A stretch of 64,000 bases of DNA from Cannabis sativa (Eukaryota > Streptophyta > Magnoliopsida > Rosales > Cannabaceae): positions 21,139,501 to 21,203,500 of the forward strand of contig NC_083609.1 in the NCBI RefSeq assembly GCF_029168945.1, in the 5' to 3' direction. A program made the position numbers and the translations under genes. Position 1 is the stretch's first letter. The number at the start of each line of letters is the position of its first letter. The notes beneath the pieces were generated by a model. The model saw only the letters and a list, made by a program, of their open reading frames with translations. It made no database searches and had not been told where the DNA came from. Of this stretch, positions 36,993 through 48,839 are shown one piece after another.

Positions 36993-38886
36993 TGTTGGAT
37001 TTTATGCCCTAAATAAAACTCATTTCAATATAATTAGATTTACTTATTAATATAGATCAGAAATAACATTTAATGTTGCATGGTTCACATGATTTATTTC
37101 ATGATTATATGTACATAATGTATAAATTCATCTGAAACCCTTTTCACATACTTGATCCTGTTTATTGTGCCGTCAACACATTGGAAAGTAAACATGACTA
37201 TGTGAATAAAGTTTCCTAGATTTATCAGACATAGGGTTTTACTGATATGATAATCTATAACAGAGTTTACTTGCATTTGGAGAAGTGCTATGTTCTTTCC
37301 AGAGCATTGGTTAAAGTAAAGCTCAGGTTGGATGCATGGAGTATGCATCGGAAGGGACCGATATTGAACTTTGACTTAGATTTATTAAACTTACCGTAAT
37401 ATCTATTCAAGTCAATATCGCCTAGTTGATCCTAGATCAAATGATCTTAATCCTGTTATGATTAGGCTCAATCTTGAAAGGCTATTCGTGTTCTTTGATT
37501 TGTTAATTAAGCCTACTTTTAGGTCAGGGTGATACGTACATTTTGGGAACACGGTAGTGCAATTGAGTGGGAGCGCTATCATAAACATGGAATCTATAGC
37601 TTCTATCTGGCGAATAGTAAGCAAAGGATGATCTCCTTCGAGCTCGACCAAACGAACATAAATGGTGGAGTACTCATTTCACATAAGCTGAAATATCATT
37701 TATACGGGGTCAAGTGTTTTAAGGAATAAATACATTGTAGGGTGTAACGGTAATCTAATCCCTTTACAGTGTAGATCATTCATATAGAGGATCATTGATC
37801 ACATTAGGATTATAACAATGGATAACTAATGACGTGTCTATATGGTGGAACATATAGAGCATTCTATATACTGAGAGTGCAATTCTAAGTTCTATGCGTG
37901 GATTCAACGAAGAATTAATAAGTTAGTGAATTTTAGTAATAAATTCTTGATCTACTTATTGGAAGCTCGGTTATATAGACCTATGGTCCCTGCACTAGTT
38001 GAGATAATATTGCTTGTAAGACTCATGTGATTGATTTTGATTAATCAATTATAATTCTCAAATTAGACTATGTCTATTTGTGAATTTTTCACTAAGTAAG
38101 GGCGAAATTGTAAAGAAAGAGTTTTAGGGGCATATTTGTTAATTATGATACTTTGTATGGTTCAATTAATAAATATGATAAATGACAATATTATTTAATA
38201 ATTATTTATAGTTATTAAATAGTTAGAATTGGCATTTAAATGGTTGAATTAGAAAATTGGCGTTTTTGAGAAAATCAGATGCAGAAAAGATAAAACTGCA
38301 AAATTGCAAAAAGTGAGGCCCAAATCCACATGTATAGGGTCGGCCACTTTTGTAGGGTTTTCCCTCTGATATTTTCATTATTTTAATGCCAAATAATTCA
38401 AACCTAACCCTAGTGGAATGCTATAAATAGATAGTGAAGGCTTCAGGAAAATTACACTTTTCTTCTGACACTTTCTGAATCAGAAAAACCTGAGCCTTCT
38501 CTCTCCCTATCTTTGGCCGAACCCACTCTCTCTCTTCTTCATTGAAATTTCGAAATCCTTAGTGTATGAGTAGTGCCCACACACAGCAAGTGATACCTCA
38601 ATCATAGTGAGGAAGATCGTGAAGAAAGACTTTCAGCAAGAAGGAGTTTCAGCATCAAAGATTCAGAGAAAGAGATCCAGGTTCAGATATTGATAATGCT
38701 CTGCTACAGAAAGGAATCAAGGGCTAGATATCTGAACGGAAGGAGTCATTATATTCCGCTGCAACCAATGTAAGGTTTCCTAAACTTTATATGTGTTTAT
38801 TTCATCGTTTTAGAAAGTTCATATTTAGGGTGTTAATAAACATACTTGTGAGTAGATCTAAGATCTTGGTAAAATAATTTCCAACA
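36993..38886 (+). repeat. 5' LTR of copia D
   Basis: About 1,894 bp, starts TGTTGGATTTTATGCCC, ends AATAATTTCCAACA. Closely similar to the LTR of B. Followed by AC and the primer site. Confidence 0.88.
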
Positions 38887-41800
38887 ACTGGCCTCAGAGC
38901 CATGGTAATTGATTTACTTGCAAGAAATTTGGACTTTAAAACGATTGTTTGTTTGTTTTTGGATGGTATCATGTTGTATTGAGTGTTATTTGATGATTGA
39001 TTGATGTTTGTAAATTTTCGTGAAAAATAATTGCGATTCTGTTTCTGGAATTATTTTTATTGGATAGTATGGAAAAAATTAAGCAAGTTACTTTTTTACA
39101 GAACTCAATTTCGATTTAATTTGAATTAGTTATGATTTTTTGAAGATTCGAAAAAATCGGAGCTGTGCTGCAATTTTCCTGCGATCGCGAAAACTGTCCG
39201 TACAGCTCACAATTTTTTTCATTTTTCTTCGTTTTTTCATGCTTTTTCATGGAATTAACTTCCGATTTTTTGTGTAGTTCTGTATTTATACTATTACTAT
39301 TCCTAATTCAATTCTAATTATCATTTTGAATTAGTTTAATATTTTTTAAATTTAATTCAAGATATTAGTGTAATTTGAATTTGAAAATAGTTAGTATCTA
39401 TCTTTTTGCTTAATTATCTATCTTATTTTTAAATTTGATTATATCTTATCTTATTTTTAAATTTAAGGTCAAATTTTAAATTTTTTAAATTAATTTTTTT
39501 TTAAATAATTTGATCTTATTTAAATTTAAAATAAGATAACTATAATCATGTAATTTTAAATAGATATAAGATATTTTGCTAACTTTTAAATTTTGTTATT
39601 TTATTTATTTAAATTACATTTAAAATCTGAAAAATATATTCATTTATCTTTTCTAATTTTTTATTTAATTTTTATTTATAAAATAACATTTAAATTTTAA
39701 AAGTAGTTAGCAAATTTTGAAATGATATTTAGGTTGGTTGAAACCTAATTTTTTAAAATTGTAGGTTTAATTTTAAATTTAATTTTTTTTTAAAATTTTC
39801 GAAATTTTTTTATTTTATTTTAATTTTTTCAAAAATAAATATTTTATTTATTTAATTAATTATTTCGAAATTAATTATTTAATTTAAAATTAAATAAATC
39901 CTACATCCAACTATCCAGCTAACCTTGTTGCAGGAGTATGTGTTTTAGCTTGTTTGTAAGTTTTCAAAACCTATTATTACTTGATTGCAAATAGCCATGG
40001 TTACTTTTTGCCAGATCTAATGATCTGATGGCTCCCTTGGTCAAGTTAATAATTTGTAACAGGTATATTTACAATCTTCTTTCATCTGTGTATGACCTAA
40101 CAACATGATAGGACCCATCCAAAGTGTGCCTGTGTGAGCCTATGTGTTTAATTTTATTATAGATGCATATAGGTTGTTGTTGCTAAAATAAATTATCATA
40201 GTTCTTGATAGAATTTATTTAGGCCCATTTAGTTTTTGGGCCTATTCAATTAATAACAGTTGTTCATTTTAAGGTTAAATTCCTCTCTTTTGGGCCTTGT
40301 GTGAGAGTTGGGAGCCATAGTAGTGGGTACGACATACTGAACCCAACACCCCCTCACATGAACCACCCCAATTGTGAAGGCCCATTTGCCTGATTTGAAT
40401 AACTGTACCAGGTTAATTAAACTAGTTTAACCTAATAAAATTGATTAGCAACATAATTAATTTCATTTATTTTGAAATTAATTTAAGAAAATTATAGTTT
40501 AAAGAATTCTTTATTCTAAGCTAAACTATATGTATTTTCTTGTATTTAATTAAGTATAGAATTATAACCATCTAGATTCTTTCTGGAGCTTAATTTAAAT
40601 TTTTCATTAAATATTCCTATTTAAGTTGATATTTAGTTATCTACAACTAACCAACTTAACTCTGAATAGTTTTTGAATTTCAAATTTCAAAATTAAGTTG
40701 AGAAATTTTAGGTATTGGTTATTAAGATTCTTTAGATATTTTTTTAAGTTAATATCTTTTCGAATATTAACTTAAAATGGAATATTTTAGATATTTTTTA
40801 AGTTAATATCTTTTCGAATATTAACTTAAAATGGAATATTTTCAAATTAAGTGGTTACAACTTAATTTTTGATATTTAATTAAATTTAAATTTGAAAAAT
40901 ATTTAGGTTCTAGATTTTTTCTAATACAACCTAAATTAGATATTTTTTCAAATTTTGAGGAAAAGATACTTAGTCAAATAAGATATTTTCTAGATAGTTA
41001 TTTCTAGACTACTTATTATTTCTAATATTTAAAAGGAAAATATTATACATTGTGAAATTAATTATTTAAATAATTAATTTTGGTACAATTTATTTTAAGT
41101 ATATTTTTTCCTAGTATTAAACTAGAGATTAATAACTAAGCCTTCTCTACACTTAATTATTTATTTCTTGAATTTAATACATTTAATTAATTTGAAAATT
41201 AAATATCTAAGTTGATTTTCATCATGATAATTAAATATTTCTTTTTCATGACACTTAATTAAATAGAAAATTATTTTTAGTTGAAATTTATTTTTTCAAC
41301 TAAATTTAAATAATTTTCAAAATATATATTTTTTTCTTTATTATATTAATCAAATTTCGAAATTGCATTTCTTAAATGCTGGAATTTTGAATTTTATTTG
41401 AAAAATAGATTAAAGTTGTAAATTAATTATTTATTTTAATTAATTCTTGGATCAACTTAAATCAATGATTTTTTTCATTTATTGATTAATTTAAAATAAA
41501 TTGAATTAAAAGTATATTATTAGAAATTGAATTAATTAGTCAAAGGAAAATCTAGATAGGTGATATTTTTGCTTGAAGTATTTTTCTAGTGTATTTAATT
41601 AAATAGAAAATTAATATTTAAGTTAATTTTCATCATCATACTTAAATATTTGAAATTTTTCTTATATATATTTAATTAAATAGGAAAATTATATTTTTTG
41701 TTGTAAATTAATTTTATTAATTAATTTTGGGCCAACATTAAATTAGAATAATTTTTCCAGGATTTATTTTTTATTTTAATATGTATTTTTTGAAAATTGT

Positions 41801-42717
41801 ATTCTTAAATACTTTAATTTTTTGAAATGCAATATATATTTATAGAAAATAAAATTTGAGTTGTAAATTAATTTAAATTAATTTTGTAACAACTTAAATT
41901 GAATATTTTTCTAAATATTTATTGGAAATTATTACTAAGATGGAAATAATTCATGTTATTTTCATATCCATCTAAGTAAAATTTATAAATATTAAATTAA
42001 AATTTATATTTAGAATTTTTCATTCTAAATTGGAAATTTTAAATAAATACATATTTAAGATAAATAGAATAAATAAAGAGAATCAAAGAAAATACAACTC
42101 TTTTTAAATAATGAGCTTTTAATCAAAAGACATTCGATCTCCATTGTGGGTTTTACACCGCGTTTGTTTTAGTGAGTAATCCTCCCTAATGGAGGAACGT
42201 TCATTAGCAATTTCGCACCGTTTAACCTCGCATGATAAGTAGTTTGTAAGTGTTTTGTATGGTATGGATCACCCTAATGGTGGCGACCATACTTGACTTG
42301 CAAGTTATGAAACAATGGTGGAAGCTGATAAGATAGAATTGCCTTGACTCTCGCCTAAACGGGACAACGCTGAATTCCAATCTTGATCGAAAAAAAAGGT
42401 TGCTAGAATGTTTATCATTTTAGATGAGCTGACAACTCTATTCAATGGATGATGCTTTGACTCTCGCCTAAACGGGACACTGTATCAGTTTGTTGAAAAA
42501 CCTTGGAAATCATTTAGGATTGTATGTTTTAGTATTTTCACTTGTCATTCCTACTTGCTATATATAATTTCTGAATTGTGTATGAATTTATATTGAACCA
42601 TGTTATTTTCTGTTATTAAGTTGTAGTTTAATTTCGAATCTTCATTGTTGGTCTAACATGTTTGTTTTTCTAATGAGATAAATCCCTAATGGATTTTCAC
42701 CATTAGACATACATAAT
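38887..42717 (+). other. leader of copia D, without gag
   Basis: Contains a short cassette near 39165-39215 instead of the long GC-rich one, a roughly 63-bp tandem duplication at about 40725-40850, the GC block at 40292-40383, hairpins at 42180-42196 and 42270-42282, and the paired motif at 42344-42365 and 42457-42478. After the point where gag starts in A and C it instead continues with a third hairpin (42680-42696), as in E. Confidence 0.65.
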
Positions 42718-44512
42718 TGTAATACTTGGAATTAGGAGAAAGGATTAGAAAAATCCTAATTAGATAATTATGTATAATTGAGGAATTATATTATTATATA
42801 GTATGCTTGTGTTGTCTTTTCAGGTGTGTTCTGACAGGTTGGCGCGGTATAGTCACAACCGGGTATTTCGGGCCGAACCGGGTTCGGGCCCGAAATGCAA
42901 TTTGAATTGAAATATTTGGCATTTTTATTTAATAGTGATAATCTAAAATTAATTGGGTTTGAAATGTACATGAAATGACAAATATGCCCTTGTGAGTGAT
43001 TATGCATGATTGTATGGCCCTAGGGGCAAAATGGTCTTTTGACCTTTATTGATTTACTTTAATAAAATTGATTTTTGAGGGAATGAAATTAGAAAATGCT
43101 GGCTTTTGCTTCCTCTTGGCTGACCCCCTCTCTCTCTCTCTAACCCTCTCTTATTTTCAACTTGAAATTGGTGAGAGATTAGCTTGAATTAAAGATTGTT
43201 TGTTGGGAAAATTGTGTTGAAGGCTTGGAGTTAGCTTGTGCAAGGAATTGAGGTAGTTTCTTGCTGAGTTTATTTGAAATCTATTGTTGAATTCTTGCTA
43301 AATTTATTAGGGTAAAAGCATGATTTGGGTAGTTTTGTTCTTGACTTGCATGTTTTGAGAAATGGGTGTTTAATCTTGTGAATTTGAGAATTAATCTCTT
43401 GAATTGTGGTGGTTCCTATGGTTGAATTATGAATGAAATCCTAGGATGTTTTTAATGCTTGAATTTAGTCTTTACTTGTTAATTTTGTTGCTGGAAAATT
43501 GTTTGGAAGGATTGGATTTAAGCTCAAGTTCTTGAGCTTGTTGAGTTTGTATTTTAGGATTTGAAGATTCAAGGAGTGAGTTTGAATTTTGTTGATTAAT
43601 GTTGGAATTGAGGTTGTTAGCTCTCTATTGTTATGATTTTTATCTGTACGAAGTTAATTTTGGGTATGGTATGATTGAGGTTCGAATTTATGGAAAAATT
43701 GGCATGTTTAGGCCTTAAAATGGAGTTTTTGGGTGTTCTGAACCCAGTCATCGCGACGGGGTTTTTGGCCGTCGCGACTGGGTTTGGCAGTGAGAAATTC
43801 TGTTTTTCCCAATTTTATTTTGGTCATAACTTTTGACTCGAGACTCCATTTGGGACGTTCTTTATATCATTGGAAAGCTCGTTCCGAGATCTATTTGATT
43901 ATCTGTGTTTTGAATGCCATGTTTATATTTTATGAAAGTGAAATTGGGGATTAACCCTATTTGTGAAATCCCGGATTGTGTGACTAGGATTACTGGCACC
44001 TGATCAGGAGCACCCAAGGGTTTGGAATCTCATTTATTGCGGGACAACAGGTAAGACAGTAGTTTGCACATAGAGTATGCGCGGTGGCGCTTATGTTGAA
44101 TATGATATATGTGAGTAATTGCAACCGGGATTAGGGTTATTACCCTAACATGAGCGGTTTAATAGCCTAGGGTTATTACCCTAGTGATATATGTTGTGTA
44201 ATACTATGCCATGTCGGATATATTTATATATTGGGATTATGAATTATGCGCTTAAGGCATAATTAAACTAGACTCGGTAAGCTAGTACCTTGAGTTTAAT
44301 TTTAATGCGGTCTAGGGTTATTACCCTAGAATATTGTGAGTCCAATGAAAGCATGAGTTAGGGTTAACACTCTTAGTAAATGTTATCTGAGTATATAGAA
44401 ATGTATTATATGAGTGATTACATAGTGTGCAAGTTAGGGTTATTAACCTAAGATTATATATGTTGCAGTAAATAATTAACACACGCATGTATGTTAAGAG
44501 TTATGTGTATAA
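42718..44512 (+). repeat. 5' LTR of G, first part
   Basis: Starts TGTAA, complementary to the TTACA at 55427-55431. Features include TTCGGGCC/GGCCCGAA inverted words (42865-42895), a TCGCGACGG/CCGTCGCGA hairpin (43745-43790), and several TAGGGTTATTACCCTA palindromes (44125-44460). Non-coding. Together with 54476-55431 the uninterrupted LTR would be about 2.75 kb. Confidence 0.7.
44125..44460. repeat. repeated TAGGGTTATTACCCTA palindromes in the G LTR
   Basis: Three clear copies of AGGGTTATTACCCTA (about 44140, 44179, 44322) and two variants (44360, 44433). Each can form a six-base-pair hairpin with a TATT loop. Their spacing is irregular. Confidence 0.6.
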
Positions 44513-44603
44513 GACATAACTGGGTTAGACCTGGTATATATCACCAGGATAAACCACTGAAAGAACGTAATACATGGATTACGTATATTCACGAATAGGG
44601 TTA
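44513..44603. repeat. left copy of a 91-bp duplication flanking copia C
   Basis: GACATAACTGGGTTAGACC onward, 91 bp, repeated at 54476-54566 on the other side of C with about four differences. The left copy joins directly to position 357 of C's LTR instead of its first base. Confidence 0.9.
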
Positions 44604-46157
44604 GTGGGGAAGGCTCAGTTTTCTGAAGAGAGAAATTTCTGTCAGAAAGCTGATCTGAAAACTTATGATGTGACTGAGCCATCACTTTCTATTTATAGGC
44701 AACTACTAGGTTTAGGTTAGGATTTATTTGGCATTAAAATAATGAAAATATTAATTTGAAAAAGCCTTTTAAGTGGCCGGCCATATGGTGTTAATGGGCC
44801 TCACTTAATTTTGCAATTTTATCAAATTTTATCTCTATTTTCTCAAAAATGCCAATTTTCCAATTCTAACCTTTTAAATGCCAAAACTAATTATTTAATA
44901 ATTAAAATACATTATTAAATAATATTGTCATTTAATTTAATTATTAATTAGACATAAAAAGTCCATTAATAAATAAATAAACCTAGAAAACTCTTTTCCT
45001 TACAATTTCACCCCTGCTTAGTGAAAATTCATAAAATTAGACATAGTCTAACTTTAGAATTATAATTGATCAATCACGAATCAATTAATGAGTCTTACAA
45101 GCAGAATGTTCTCAACTAGAATGGGGACCATGGATCTATATGCTGAGCTTCCAATAAGTGAACCAAATTTACCAAGTAAATTCCTACTTATTAATTCTTC
45201 GTTGAATCCACTCTTAGAACTTAGAATTGCACTCTCAGACTTATATAGAGCATATTGTATGTTTCACGATACCAATATACTATCTCATTTAACCATTGTT
45301 ATAATCTTATTGTGATTTAAAGATCCTCTATATAGATGATTTACATCGAGATGGGATTTCTTTACCGTTCTCACCCCTCAATGTATTTTGCCCCTTAAAA
45401 CACTTAGCTACCTGTAAATGGTGTTTAGTGATCTAATAATTAGTCAGTTAAACAAGATCTCATCCATTTACTTCTATTTGCTAAGCTCGAAGGGAATCAT
45501 CACTTGACTTCTATACACCAGTAGAAGCTATAGATTCCATATTTATGTTCAGCACTCCCACTCAATCATACTATCATGTTCTCGAAATATACGTATCACC
45601 CTGACCCGAAAGTAGGCTTAACTAATAAATCTAAGAACATGAATAGCACTCCTGAGTTGAGCCCAAGCATATCAGGATTTAGATTCTTTTAATCTTAAGA
45701 TCAACTACTGATATTGACTTGGAAAGATATGTATAACGGTAAGTTTGTAATATCTTAACTTAGTTGCAATATCGGTCCAGTCCAATGTATACTACATACA
45801 TTCGAAACTAGTATACTTTACTAATGTCCTGGAAAGAACATAACACTTACTCCAAGTGTAAGTACACATCATCGCTGATTATCACATTAGTGTAAATTCA
45901 ATAACACTGATGAAACAGGGACCAAAACTTTTGATTCATATGATCACAATCACATTCCACTGTGTTGACGATACTGTAATTGTGAATAAAAATATGATCT
46001 GGATTTAACTGATTTTGTGTGTATGAATGTAATAAACATATTAAACATATTAAACCATTAGCATGTTAAATTCATGCAAACATCAATCACTTCAAATTTC
46101 TTATATTGATAACTAATCAGATTGTAAAGAGTTTTATTTAGAGCATAAAACCCAACA
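44604..46157 (-). repeat. 3' LTR of copia C, truncated
   Basis: Begins GTGGGGAAGGCTCAG, corresponding to 52922 in the full LTR, and ends CCCAACA. It is joined on its left to a second copy of C's right-hand flank, not to TGTTGG. Confidence 0.9.
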
Positions 46158-46168
46158 AACTCCCACTT
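46158..46168 (-). other. polypurine tract of copia C
   Basis: AAGTGGGAGTT on the sense strand next to the 3' LTR, identical to the tract of A. Confidence 0.7.
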
Positions 46169-46179
46169 GCACTAATATA

Positions 46180-47978
46180 AAACAAACTGTGCAAATAGGT
46201 CAATCTGATATCTTGATCTTCAAATCAAGTGTAGTATATTTGAATCCACCCAAACTTCTGGAAACTAGTTCATAAATACTCTTATGAAACATTCTTTACT
46301 ATATGCTTTACTCATCAAGGGATACTGAAATCTTTACTGTTTTAAAAGTACATCTGAATTAACAGAAGACATATCTCTCATATTTTAAAATATGGAATTG
46401 AGATAATACAGTGTAGACTTTTCTTCAGTGATATAACTTTCTGGTATTTTCGAATAGACCAAGTTATAGTTCTTCTCTGGTAGAGCTTGAATTATTATAC
46501 AATAATTCCTCCACCCCCAAAGTAAGCACCATCTTATAGAAATCGAAATTAGATGGTGAGATACAAGGACAACTGATACACAGTTCCTTAATATCTGACA
46601 TATAGATCACTTTCATAAATCTATCTTGAATATCTTCTAATGTTCCCTATTTGATTACATCTCAGATAGCTCCTACTCAATAGCAGATGTCTGGTTAAAT
46701 AATACTTTTAACCTCTGATTGTTTAGAGAGTTACCTAGTTGTGACTTTTGTATTAGTCTTAAAACTTTAAGTCAAGACTAAGTCATCAACATAGCAAACT
46801 AGTATTTGAAGTGAAAAATACATGCCAGAGATTAAAGTAATCAAAATTAAGATACCATAAAATTTTTATGAGGATTAAGAATTCCTTGTTCAAGTCATTC
46901 GAATGGACTGAACTAGAGTTCTTTATCTTATTCTCATAATTCTGATAAGCTATACCTATCCATGTGAATGGTTAGATTTGGTTTTCAGTATTGTTCTTAA
47001 GTACCTATCACAATTATCAACCTAATGAAGATGGGTATAGAACTTTAAAATTCTCCCACTCAATTAAGGTAGTGTGAAACTTTAACAAAGAACTTTCAAA
47101 GGTATCATACTTTTACTTACAGCAGTAAAATCGAAATGGAACATACAATCAAGATCAAGAATTTATATTGACAATAGCTGACTCATTATATTACTTCTAT
47201 GTTTAAACAAGATATGTGTTTCATAGGGAATTGTGGAATAGACTCCACCCCTAAGAATATACATATAGGGTACTATGGATAATCTCCACCCCTAAGTATA
47301 TAGAGATTATGATCCACCTCTAAAGGTTGTAAAGATCATGATTCTCTAAGTGTGATAGAGTTTATGTGGAGTTGAATACTATCCAGAGTTCATTAGATAT
47401 AAAAGATCGTTGAACTGCATAGTTTTCTTAACTTTTCTCCACCCCTATCAGATCATAAGATCCTTTTATTAAACAAATTCTTAATAATTGTTTGAGAATT
47501 AACAATTATTGATAAACAAAGAAATAATTTCTAGTGTTTATATAATATAACTCTATGAAGAGTTGTAAATATTATAGAATTTGCATCATTAATAAAAACA
47601 CTTACACATACAAACATACAAATATAATGTGGTAATAATTGATGAAGATAAAATAAATGAAGCTCAATCTCATAAATTGCAATAGGGAATTTCGAAAAAA
47701 AACTTTATTAATATTAAAAAAAATGTATTGCAACAATATGAGAGAAACAGGGATAAATATCCCTAACTAAAATTTGAAATCCAAATTGTCTTTAAACTAA
47801 AACAATTAATTCAAAAATTGAAGAGCTTCATCTTCATCTGGACGATTTCACCCTTGGTCCAGCTTTCTGATCCAACTCAATTGAGTTCAAGTAGCTTGGC
47901 CTATAAGAAGAAGAAAATAAATAAACAAAGTTTAGTCCAGAATCATAAATCCAATTGGATAACAATTCACTAAAACTC
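46180..47978 (-). pseudogene. eroded copia pol relic of element C
   Basis: Same contracted layout as in A. NWIYDSG (protease) lies just after gag in another frame (about 47945-47966). The SDRGGE integrase relic is at about 47431-47460. RNase H-like remnants near 46500-46700 include a GGGGGTGGAGG stretch. Stops and small indels throughout. Confidence 0.6.
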
Positions 47979-48839
47979 TTAAAGTTTATAAATGGAAATA
48001 CCTTGCTTCTTTGCAAGAAGTTTAGGACACTGGGGTTTCCAATGACCTTTCTCATTGCAGTAGAAACACTTTCCTTTAAGTGTAGCATCACCAGAAGGAA
48101 CAACCTTTTTCATGGCTTTTGTTCGCTTCTTGGTGTTCTTCCACTTCTTCTTCGATTTGGGCTTTGAAGCAGAGGCAACATTTGCTTCAGGTTTTATCGT
48201 CCCATTACCATTACCAGGATTATGAGGTTTACTCCCTTTCTTCTTGGGTCCTCCAATCAAATTTTCATAAGTTTGAAGGTCATTGACTAATTCATGAAAG
48301 TCATTTTCCTTCTTATTCATGACATAATTTGATGTATATGGTAGAAATGCTGGAGTCAGGCTATTCAAGATAAGACTTACTTGAGTAGCACTGTCCATTT
48401 CAGCACCATGATCCTGGGCTTCTTGGAAATAACTGGACATGAGGAGAACATGGTCACGCACGTTTTGATGAGGTTCCATCCGTGCGTTAATGTACTTCTT
48501 AGTCGCGTCAAAGCGTGACTGAAGTGATGCCTTACCGAATAGCTCATTTAACTTCGTCATAACTTCAGTAGCCTTCTCAGTTTTAGAAAACCGAGTTTTG
48601 AGGGTGTCAACCATGCTAGAAAGCATAAAGTATAGAGCTTTGTCATTTGCTTTCTGCCAACGCTCATACTTTTCTTTCACAGCTTTGGTTGCATTGTCCC
48701 CAGGCACTTCAGGTGACGGCTCAGTTAAAACAAACAAGGCACTTTCTCCTATGAGAGCAATATTAATGTTCTCATTCCATTTATTAAAGTTAGATCCATT
48801 CAGCTTATTTTCAGTCAACAGTGATAACATGGGATTCAT
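47979..48839 (-). CDS. intact UBN2-type copia gag (element C), 286 aa
   Basis: Complete frame from ATG (48837-48839) to stop. The N-terminal half reads MNPMLSLLTENKLNGSNFNK and is followed by the UBN2/Retrotran_gag domain (KWNENINIAL, LYFMLSSMVDTLKTRF, ELFGKASLQSRFDATKKYI, VSLILNSLTPAFLPY). A basic linker (KPKSKKKWKNTKKRTKAMKK) leads to a CCHC zinc knuckle CFYCNEKGHWKPQC near residues 260-275. Gag binds and packages element RNA. No active pol is attached, so the protein could only serve particles whose pol comes from elsewhere. About 90% similar to the interrupted gag of A. Expression is not shown by sequence. Confidence 0.9.
   Translation of the reverse strand: MNPMLSLLTENKLNGSNFNKWNENINIALIGESALFVLTEPSPEVPGDNATKAVKEKYERWQKANDKALYFMLSSMVDTLKTRFSKTEKATEVMTKLNELFGKASLQSRFDATKKYINARMEPHQNVRDHVLLMSSYFQEAQDHGAEMDSATQVSLILNSLTPAFLPYTSNYVMNKKENDFHELVNDLQTYENLIGGPKKKGSKPHNPGNGNGTIKPEANVASASKPKSKKKWKNTKKRTKAMKKVVPSGDATLKGKCFYCNEKGHWKPQCPKLLAKKQGISIYKL

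Larger units (their letters stand above)
36993..42717 (+). mobile_element. copia-like element D, 5' part (interrupted by G)
   Basis: 5' LTR 36993-38886 (TGTTGG...CCAACA), primer site at 38889, then about 3.8 kb of leader-like sequence up to 42717, where the Ty3 LTR of G begins. It is inserted into B's integrase frame after TCCAC (36988-36992). It is not B's 3' LTR, because no polypurine tract precedes it and a primer site follows it. No gag frame is found. Confidence 0.8.

Noticed and set aside
36993..38886. 3' LTR of element B
   Set aside because: It is preceded by integrase coding sequence and not a polypurine tract, and followed by a primer site, so it is the 5' LTR of a separate inserted element (D).
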